A stretch of 64,000 nucleotides of DNA, taken from positions 1,240,001 to 1,304,000 of the forward strand of contig AP024878.1 of NCBI GenBank assembly GCA_024346935.1, in the 5' to 3' direction. The translations under genes and the position numbers were made by a program. Origin of the DNA: Vibrio inusitatus. Its GTDB lineage: Bacteria > Pseudomonadota > Gammaproteobacteria > Enterobacterales > Vibrionaceae. The notes beneath the pieces are model-generated. The model saw nothing but the letters and a program-made list of their open reading frames with translations. It did not search any database and was not told the DNA's origin. Positions 57,946 through 64,000 of the stretch are shown here, piece after piece; positions within the stretch are counted from its first letter, which is position 1, and every line of letters starts with the position of its first letter.

Positions 57946-59682
57946 TTACAGCATAAACTCATTGTCGAATATCACATCTCTGAGTTTCCAAAATCTGCCT
58001 TCTTTTCGAGCGATGACAAATTTAGGTAGCCTAAATCGATGCTGCTGATTAACGACTTTAGTTGGCGATAGTCCATCAAACTCTTGATGTTTGTCTGCTA
58101 GGTGAAGTCTGACAAACTGAGAGTAAAAGCTTTTCTTTTGTGCTGGGGTATTAAGATAGAAATTCAAGCCGACTTTATTACCACTTTCCCCTAGGTAAAT
58201 CACTCTTAAAAAATTCTTTCCTTTACTGTCTTTAATGACATTGAATTCAAGGTCAGTGCATTCAAACACCAGTGCATCTTTGAGATTCAACGCTTCTTTG
58301 AGTTTTTTATCTGGGTCGACCAATACCGCGTCGCATTCGTGGCAAATTCGCGCAGCAATATCATTGTCAGCACCACACTCCCTGCAGTATTTCGCCCGGA
58401 AACGATAATCACAATGTTCACGGTTGCCTTCATCATCTTCAAGATAACCCTGACACTTTCTGCCGTAGTGTTCGATGACAAAGCCGTTTTCGGCTGTCTT
58501 ACCCCAGAAGTTATTGTTAAAGCCACAAGCTGGGCAGGGTATGGTGACAATTTCACTGTCAGGATCGGGTTGGGGAGAACCTACTTCTGGTTGATACAAG
58601 TCATAGCAGTTTCCTGCATACTCAAGTACCAAACATTCAGTTTTACCTTCTGCAAGTCGAAGACCACGACCAATGATTTGTTGGTAAAGGCTTATAGACT
58701 CGGTTGGACGAAGCACGGCAATAAGATCAACGTGTGGTGCATCAAATCCGGTGGTCAGTACCGAGACATTCACAAGGTATTTGATTTGTTGTTGTTTGAA
58801 TTCTTCTATGATTCGGTCTCGTTCCTTGGTGTGGGTATCACCAATAACGATGGCGGCTTCGCCTTGAGGTAACAATGCGTACACTTCTTCCGCGTGCTTG
58901 ACGGTGGCGGCAAATATCATCACACCCTTGCGTTTGTCTGCGAGCGTTATTATTTGGTTGAGTATCTGAGGAGTAGCGCGCTTTGACTTCTCAATGACTA
59001 AATCCATATCTGATTCTCGATATCGTCCCATATGTGTGGGAGATATTTCAGAAAAGTCATAACTAAATAGCGGAGCATCAATGATCTTCGCCGGAGTCAA
59101 AAACTCTTGGTCCAATAGATAGCGAATTGGCAATTCAAACACACAATCCCTGAAGAACCTGCCTTCATCAGAGCGCACCTGACCGCGAGTGTGGTATTGG
59201 TATATCCAGCCAAGGCCTAAGCGATATGGCGTCGCCGTTAGGCCTAATATTTTCAGATTAGGGTTAAGCGCTTTTAAGTGGCTGATGACCTTTTGATAAC
59301 TGCTGCTTTTATCTTCTGGTACTCGATGACATTCATCTATCACTAAAAGAGAAAAGGGATCATTAAAGACATCTAGGTTTCGTGCAACGGACTGCACAGA
59401 TGCAAAAACCACCTGTTGCTCAGTTTCTTTGCGGCCTAATCCAGCAGCAAATATAGAACCAGTAAGGTCATAACTTTCATATTTGGCGTGGTTTTGCTCT
59501 ACGAGTTCCTTTACGTGGGCCAGTACTAATACCTTTCCCTTGGCGAGGCGAGCAAGCTCTGCGATGACTAAGCTTTTGCCTGCTCCAGTCGGTAAGACGA
59601 TGACAGCCGGTTCGCTACGCTTTCTAAAGTAGTGGACAACCGCTTTAACAGAATCGGCTTGATAGGGCCTCAGTTGGTACAT
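57946..59682 (-). CDS. radD: RadD (YejH) DEAD/DEAH-box helicase-like ATPase
   Basis: 578-aa superfamily 2 ATPase that acts in recombinational DNA repair. Motif I is VLPTGAGKSLV, motif II VIDECHR, motif III GLTATPYR, motif VI QQIIGRGLRL. A zinc-ribbon region with paired cysteines (CPACGFN, CRECGAD, CHECDAV) follows at about 390-450. Length matches E. coli RadD (586). It precedes rplY and is divergent from rsuA, the E. coli arrangement. Confidence 0.94.
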   Translation of the reverse strand: MYQLRPYQADSVKAVVHYFRKRSEPAVIVLPTGAGKSLVIAELARLAKGKVLVLAHVKELVEQNHAKYESYDLTGSIFAAGLGRKETEQQVVFASVQSVARNLDVFNDPFSLLVIDECHRVPEDKSSSYQKVISHLKALNPNLKILGLTATPYRLGLGWIYQYHTRGQVRSDEGRFFRDCVFELPIRYLLDQEFLTPAKIIDAPLFSYDFSEISPTHMGRYRESDMDLVIEKSKRATPQILNQIITLADKRKGVMIFAATVKHAEEVYALLPQGEAAIVIGDTHTKERDRIIEEFKQQQIKYLVNVSVLTTGFDAPHVDLIAVLRPTESISLYQQIIGRGLRLAEGKTECLVLEYAGNCYDLYQPEVGSPQPDPDSEIVTIPCPACGFNNNFWGKTAENGFVIEHYGRKCQGYLEDDEGNREHCDYRFRAKYCRECGADNDIAARICHECDAVLVDPDKKLKEALNLKDALVFECTDLEFNVIKDSKGKNFLRVIYLGESGNKVGLNFYLNTPAQKKSFYSQFVRLHLADKHQEFDGLSPTKVVNQQHRFRLPKFVIARKEGRFWKLRDVIFDNEFML

Positions 59683-59874
59683 GACTGGATACTATTTCCT
59701 GAAAAAAGTTGAAGTTTGAATCATTCAAAACAGTTATACTATCTGACTTCCTTAAAAAGGAATATCCCCACTAGGCTTAACTTTTCTTCTTTATTGGTAT
59801 TCATACCAAGGGTCTTAGATTCGCTGTGACGCAGTAGGGCGATATTTCAAACTCTTAAAAACTCCTAGGTTAAG

Positions 59875-60573
59875 ATGCGTTTAGATAAGTATTTGTGTGA
59901 TGGATTGGGCATTAGCCGTAAAGATGCTACTAAGTTGATCAAAAGTGGTGATGTAACGATTGATGACATTGTAGTCAAATCTGGCTCTGTTAAAGTCAAA
60001 GACGGACAAAGCGTTGAATGGCAAGAGCGTCCTATTCTCCTTCGAGGACCACGTTACTTGATGATGAACAAACCAGAGGGTGTGGTGTGTTCTCATGAAG
60101 ACGGTTTCAACCATACAGTCTTCGTTCTTATTGATGAAGTTCGTTACGAAGATTTGCACTTTGCGGGCCGATTAGATGTGGACACTACGGGTTTATTATT
60201 GATTACTGATGATGGCCAATGGTCACACCGTATTACCTCGCCTAAACACAAATGTGATAAAACCTACCGAGTCTGGCTTGCCGATCCTGTGCAAGAGCAT
60301 TATCAACAACAAATCTCAGAGGGAATCCTACTTCGCAATGAGCGTGAGCCAACCTTGCCGGCTCAAATGGAAGTAGTAGATGAGAAAGAAGTACTGTTGA
60401 CTATCCACGAGGGTAAATATCATCAGGTGAAGCGTATGTTTGCTGCTTTAGGTAACAAAGTGGTGGGACTTCATAGAGAGCGCATCGGCGCTATCGAACT
60501 CGATGACACACTGGAGCTTGGAGAGTATCGCGATCTGACTCAGCTAGAGATCGACTCTATCTTCAAAAAATAA
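59875..60573 (+). CDS. rsuA: 16S rRNA pseudouridine(516) synthase
   Basis: 232-aa enzyme that isomerises U516 in 16S rRNA. An S4 RNA-binding domain (MRLDKYLCDGLGISRKDATKLI..GDVTID) is followed by the catalytic domain with GRLDVDTTGLLLITDDG, where Asp101 is the nucleophile, and the HHQVKRMFAALG segment. Length fits E. coli RsuA (231). It is followed after 19 bp by bcr, as in E. coli. Confidence 0.95.
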   Translation: MRLDKYLCDGLGISRKDATKLIKSGDVTIDDIVVKSGSVKVKDGQSVEWQERPILLRGPRYLMMNKPEGVVCSHEDGFNHTVFVLIDEVRYEDLHFAGRLDVDTTGLLLITDDGQWSHRITSPKHKCDKTYRVWLADPVQEHYQQQISEGILLRNEREPTLPAQMEVVDEKEVLLTIHEGKYHQVKRMFAALGNKVVGLHRERIGAIELDDTLELGEYRDLTQLEIDSIFKK

Positions 60574-60592
60574 TCACTAGGATAACAATATT

Positions 60593-61786
60593 ATGACGAA
60601 ACAATCAGCGGCCCAGCTGAGTTTCATGATGTTTGTGCTTTTGGGGGCGATCTCCGCATTGACGCCCCTTGCTATAGACATGTACCTACCCGCAATGCCT
60701 GCGATTGCCGAAGATTTTGGTGTTACACCAGGGGATGTGCAGATCACGTTGACGATCTACACATTAGGTTTTGCGGTAGGTCAGTTATTTTACGGCCCAT
60801 TAGCCGATAGTATTGGTCGAAAGCCTGTATTACTGGGCGGTGTTGGGCTGTTTTTAGCTGGCGCTATTGGTTGTACCTTTACCCACTCAGTTGAAATGTT
60901 GGTGTGGGTTAGATTGTTGCAAGGGTTTGCAGGTGCTGCTGCTGCTGTGGTGATTCAAGCGGTGGTTAGAGATATGTTTGAGGCAGAAGACTTTGCTCGA
61001 ACCATGTCATTTATTACGCTTGTAATGACCGTTGCACCATTGGTAGCACCGCTTATTGGTGGTCATGTATCTGTGATTGCGGGCTGGCGAGCGGTCTTTG
61101 GTATCCTTGCTGTATTTTCAGTCATCATGCTGGTGGCTATTTATTATAAGATCCCGGAGACGTTGGCTAAAGAAAATCGGCAGCCGCTCCATTTACGGAC
61201 CTCATTGAGAAACTATGCCGGTTTACTTAGAAATAAACAAGCCATGGGCCTAGTTTTGTGTGGTGCGTTTTCATTCTCGGGTATGTTTGTATTCCTAACT
61301 GCTGGTGCTTTTGTTTATATTGATATCTACGGTGTTGCTCCCCAAGACTTTGGCTACTTGTTTGGCCTGAATGTATTAACCTTGGTGATGTTTACTACGC
61401 TAAATGGCAGGGTAGTAAAGAAGTATGGTTCAAACAAGATGATCATGTTTGGATTGACTATTCAGCTTCTGGCGGGCTTCGGTTTGTTCATCTGTTGGGT
61501 GGCTGATCTAGGGTTGGTGTTTATTGTGCCTTGTGTCATGTTTTACGTGGGTACCATTTCCACCATTGGTAGTAATGGTATGGCACTACTGCTAAATAAA
61601 TACCCGAACATGGCCGGAACAACCTCATCTATTGCCGGTACCATGCGTTTTGGTATTGGCTCTTTAATGGGCTTTATTGTGGCTCATTTACCCGGCGATA
61701 AAAGCTGGCCAATGCTAACTATGATGGCACTTTGTGCCGTGTTATCTATCGTAATCTATAAAGTATTCGGAGAATCTAAACAGTGA
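60593..61786 (+). CDS. bcr: Bcr/CflA family multidrug efflux MFS transporter
   Basis: 397-aa 12-helix drug:proton antiporter. It begins FVLLGAISALTPLAIDMYLPAMPAI, the Bcr/CflA opening, and has the MFS motif A (GPLADSIGRKPVLLGG) and motif C-like RLLQGFAGAAAAVVIQAVVRD. E. coli Bcr confers bicyclomycin resistance; here substrates are unproven. It is in the rsuA-bcr-DUF2913 unit and overlaps the last gene by 4 bp. Confidence 0.92.
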   Translation: MTKQSAAQLSFMMFVLLGAISALTPLAIDMYLPAMPAIAEDFGVTPGDVQITLTIYTLGFAVGQLFYGPLADSIGRKPVLLGGVGLFLAGAIGCTFTHSVEMLVWVRLLQGFAGAAAAVVIQAVVRDMFEAEDFARTMSFITLVMTVAPLVAPLIGGHVSVIAGWRAVFGILAVFSVIMLVAIYYKIPETLAKENRQPLHLRTSLRNYAGLLRNKQAMGLVLCGAFSFSGMFVFLTAGAFVYIDIYGVAPQDFGYLFGLNVLTLVMFTTLNGRVVKKYGSNKMIMFGLTIQLLAGFGLFICWVADLGLVFIVPCVMFYVGTISTIGSNGMALLLNKYPNMAGTTSSIAGTMRFGIGSLMGFIVAHLPGDKSWPMLTMMALCAVLSIVIYKVFGESKQ

Positions 61787-62472
61787 AAAGCTACGCTGAA
61801 CAAATGCTTGAGTTAGTCGATTCTGCTTTGTTGGACATAGACCAACAACATAAATCTGGGAAATTGGCTGATACGCCAGTAAGTAATACTAACTCTCTGC
61901 TGCGTTGGATTACTAAAAGTATTAAAGAAAAACGCTTTGCGACTTTGATGGCAAAAGATTTGATTGCATGGCAGAAGATGGGGCGAAGCCAAGGCAGTAA
62001 AACTGGCCTTTATGCTCGTTTTCAAACGCTATCAGATTTCTATGGAATGTTTTTTGGAACAAACGTAGAAGTGACACCTGTTTTAGACAAGCAGATCGAA
62101 CAGTTAATGGACGATATGGAAGGGTTAGGTTGGAGCGTTACCAATGAATATGACCTAACTGAATCTGTAAAAAGCCAAGTATTTACCGATGGTGAAAGTT
62201 CGTTTGTCTTGTGCGCCAATCAATGTGAATCGTGCTTTGATGGTGGGGAAGAATTAGTACGCCCAATGAGCTTTTTTGTTCGTGGCAACCACGCACAATT
62301 TATTCAACAAGCTCTGCGCTGTGGCATGATGTTGCATAAGCAGACAGATTATAAATCTAAGGTTAAATACCACGGAGAATACCTAATTTATCCGAGCAAC
62401 CAAGGCCCAATTCTCGCTGAGATACCGCTTGGATTTTCGTTGGAAGAATATCAACCTAAAGCTGACAGCTAA
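61783..62472 (+). CDS. DUF2913 family protein
   Basis: 229-aa soluble protein starting with GTG inside the bcr stop (GTGA overlap, coupled translation). The N-terminal half (QMLELVDSALLDIDQQHKSG, NSLLRWITKSIKEKRF, LIAWQKMGRSQGSKTGLYARF) fits DUF2913 in my judgement. The C-terminal half has four cysteines, two in CANQCESC. Function unknown. The last codons carry a GCTGACAGC motif shared with two other gene ends. Confidence 0.72.
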   Translation: MKSYAEQMLELVDSALLDIDQQHKSGKLADTPVSNTNSLLRWITKSIKEKRFATLMAKDLIAWQKMGRSQGSKTGLYARFQTLSDFYGMFFGTNVEVTPVLDKQIEQLMDDMEGLGWSVTNEYDLTESVKSQVFTDGESSFVLCANQCESCFDGGEELVRPMSFFVRGNHAQFIQQALRCGMMLHKQTDYKSKVKYHGEYLIYPSNQGPILAEIPLGFSLEEYQPKADS

Positions 62473-62524
62473 AAAACAGTCATTCTCGAAGGCTATTAGT
62501 TGTGGGTATCTTTCTCGTGTATAG

Positions 62525-62553
62525 ATCCCCGATAAAAGCACTCGGGGATGACG
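62525..62553 (+). repeat. Dispersed intergenic hairpin (ATGACG type)
   Basis: 8-bp stem ATCCCCGA / TCGGGGAT with a 9-nt loop TAAAAGCAC, followed by GACGC. Same sequence type as the 28-kb and 46-kb elements. It may also end the rsuA-bcr-DUF2913 transcript. Confidence 0.85.
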
Positions 62554-62567
62554 CATACCGTAAAACT

Positions 62568-62594
62568 TAGCTTGTAGCTTGTAGCTTGTAGCTT
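62568..62594. repeat. Heptamer tandem repeat TAGCTTG
   Basis: Three full TAGCTTG units and a partial fourth (TAGCTT), just beyond the stop of the minus-strand SDR gene. A slippage-prone microsatellite. Confidence 0.9.
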
Positions 62595-62606
62595 AGAATC
62601 GAGGTT

Positions 62607-64000
62607 CTAGCTTTTTTTGGCCTTACGGCAAATGGCTTTTACCATTCCCTTAAAAATAAACAGATGCGCTGGGAACATCGCATACCAGTAAAGCAGCCCC
62701 AAAAAACCTTTTGGATGCCACCACGCTCTAACGTCTAACTCTCGGTGATCGCCATGGTCAATAATAGTGCATTCTAAACGACCTAATCCGGGGCCTTTCA
62801 TGCCAAATAGTAGTGAAAGAAACTGGTTTTCTTCGATACGAATCACCTTCCAAGAATCTATCTTGTCACCCACCTTTAAGGTTGGGCCTTCGGGTACTCG
62901 TCGTTTCGGACGACCACCACCAACAAATAAATCTAGCCATTCTCGAGTACGCCATAAAATATTGGCGTAGAAGTAGCCTTCTTTAGGACTCCCTAACGTT
63001 TTGACTACGTTCCATAAATCTTCAGAGCTCTCTTCAGTGGTGATGCTTGCTCCTGCTTGCTTAGGGTAGTAGCCATAGCCGGGCTGCCATCTTTTAAGAG
63101 CGGCAGGGTCGAATCCCCAAACTTTACCACGCGCAAACTCATCTTCATGATCGAGTGTCTCGGTAATCATTTCTCGGTAAGAAAGAAGAGGCTGAGGAAA
63201 GCGGGTACGTATTGCTTGGGAGTCAGCAACAAAATCATGACTCAAGCCAGATAGCAAAGCGCGACCAATGTTACTAGGCACTGAAGTCACGAGACCTAGC
63301 CATACTGACGCCATAGCTGGAGTAAGAAGGGGAGTGGAAAATAAGCGATATTGATTATTGGTGGCCTTACATAACACTTTAAACTGTTCTCTATAACTAA
63401 GGGTATCAGCGCCACCTACTTCGTAAAATTCACTGTTTGTTGGCGTTTCATCGACTAAAGAGAGGAGATAATGATTGAGGTTTTGCAGGGCTATCGGATT
63501 GGCCTGTGAATCTACCCACTTTGGCGTAATAAGTACGGGAAGGTTGTAGACAAAATCGCGCATTATTTCAAAAGCTGCAGAACCTGGACCGATAATGACG
63601 CCTGCACGAAGTTCGATAATCGGCACTTGGGTATGGCGTAAAATATTACCTGTTTCACGACGAGCTTTAAGATGCTCTGAGTCGCCAGTTTGTGGTTGTA
63701 GAGAACTTAGGTAAATAACCTGACCAATAGCGTTTTGGTTTAGTGCTTCGGCGAAGTGATGAGCCAGTGATAACTCATACTCAAGAAAGTCATGTCCATG
63801 ATTCATACCATGCACCAAGAAAAACACTAAATCATAATCGTCAACCACTTCTAGAGTTTGTAGTTTGTCGGATAAATCTAGTTCTTTAAATGTGAGATTA
63901 GCGTGGTTGGAAATTCGACTTTCTAATAGTGTGGAGTTGCGAGCACTAGCAGTAACTCGATGCCCCTTTTCCAGCAACAGTGGTACAAGTTGCGAGCCAA
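62607..64000 (-). CDS. SDR / DUF2867 family protein, N-terminus cut by window end
   Basis: Partial gene: the minus-strand frame stays open to position 64000 (the last bases encode GSQLVPLLLEKGHRVTASARN, the end of a Rossmann motif), so the true start lies outside. The N-terminal part is an NAD(P)-binding atypical SDR like YbjT (FLVHGMNHGHDF, IYLSSLQPQTG, ELRAGVIIGPGSAAFEIMRDF). The C-terminal half is a DUF2867 domain (LGSPKEGYFYANILWRTREWLDLF, GPGLGRLECTIID, RAWWHPKGFLGLLYWYAMFPAHLFIFKGM). Function unknown; at least 464 residues are seen. Confidence 0.88.
   Translation of the reverse strand, partial: GSQLVPLLLEKGHRVTASARNSTLLESRISNHANLTFKELDLSDKLQTLEVVDDYDLVFFLVHGMNHGHDFLEYELSLAHHFAEALNQNAIGQVIYLSSLQPQTGDSEHLKARRETGNILRHTQVPIIELRAGVIIGPGSAAFEIMRDFVYNLPVLITPKWVDSQANPIALQNLNHYLLSLVDETPTNSEFYEVGGADTLSYREQFKVLCKATNNQYRLFSTPLLTPAMASVWLGLVTSVPSNIGRALLSGLSHDFVADSQAIRTRFPQPLLSYREMITETLDHEDEFARGKVWGFDPAALKRWQPGYGYYPKQAGASITTEESSEDLWNVVKTLGSPKEGYFYANILWRTREWLDLFVGGGRPKRRVPEGPTLKVGDKIDSWKVIRIEENQFLSLLFGMKGPGLGRLECTIIDHGDHRELDVRAWWHPKGFLGLLYWYAMFPAHLFIFKGMVKAICRKAKKS

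Noticed and set aside
58339..58872. A 177-codon plus-strand frame opposite radD.
   Set aside because: It is antisense to the zinc-ribbon and helicase region of radD, which is well conserved. No signal for a real gene.

Overview
The window looks like chromosomal DNA of a gamma-proteobacterium of the Vibrionaceae, most likely a Vibrio or close relative. This rests on gene content and order (sstT, YgiQ, trxB-cydDC, a GntR-controlled prp operon, bcr-rsuA next to radD-rplY), moderate GC, and many small conserved families typical of Vibrio (DUF4250, DUF1289, DUF2256, DUF2913). No tRNA, rRNA, insertion sequence, prophage or CRISPR array was seen. Genes are densely packed and most boundaries carry clear hairpin terminators.

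Layout. 1-2400: a small unknown gene, a degenerate M15-like peptidase and pepT, all on the minus strand. 2700-8870: a GntR regulator and prpB-prpC-prpD-prpE, the complete methylcitrate route for propionate. 8900-9100: three hairpins of identical architecture. 9126-15600: cpdB, a PLP-dependent desulfhydrase-type enzyme, a GtrA protein, a POT peptide transporter and sstT. 16010-20890: a two-gene RND efflux pump divergent from its TetR regulator, with a 27-bp palindromic operator between them. 20990-25770: an orphan OppA-type binding protein with an overlapping DUF2256 gene, facing a lipase/DASH-cryptochrome/SDR group. 25949-33650: an MMPL exporter, a tandem intergenic duplication, ygiQ, a BamA/TamA-type barrel and small membrane or unknown genes. 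33660-38260: an outer membrane protein, a two-component pair whose kinase carries a pseudo-receiver and a cyclic-nucleotide-type domain, and a DUF945 protein. 38400-49000: serC, a LysR/quinone-reductase divergent pair, trxB-cydD-cydC, and maeA-sanA. 49295-50616: small genes. 50919-57254: a five-gene operon of a glutathione/dipeptide-type ABC importer with isoaspartyl dipeptidase. 57490-64000: radD-rplY divergent from rsuA-bcr-DUF2913, then an SDR/DUF2867 gene cut by the window end.

Themes. Peptide acquisition recurs: PepT, a POT symporter, an orphan OppA, and the Gsi-like importer with IadA. Redox and envelope functions also recur: trxB-cydDC, the RND and MMPL pumps, SanA, and outer-membrane barrels. 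The least explained material is a dispersed set of intergenic hairpins with an ATGAC-type flank (at least ten copies, some paired head to head, one pair tandemly duplicated). The sensor kinase with an inactive receiver and the IadA-coupled importer are the most interesting protein-level observations.
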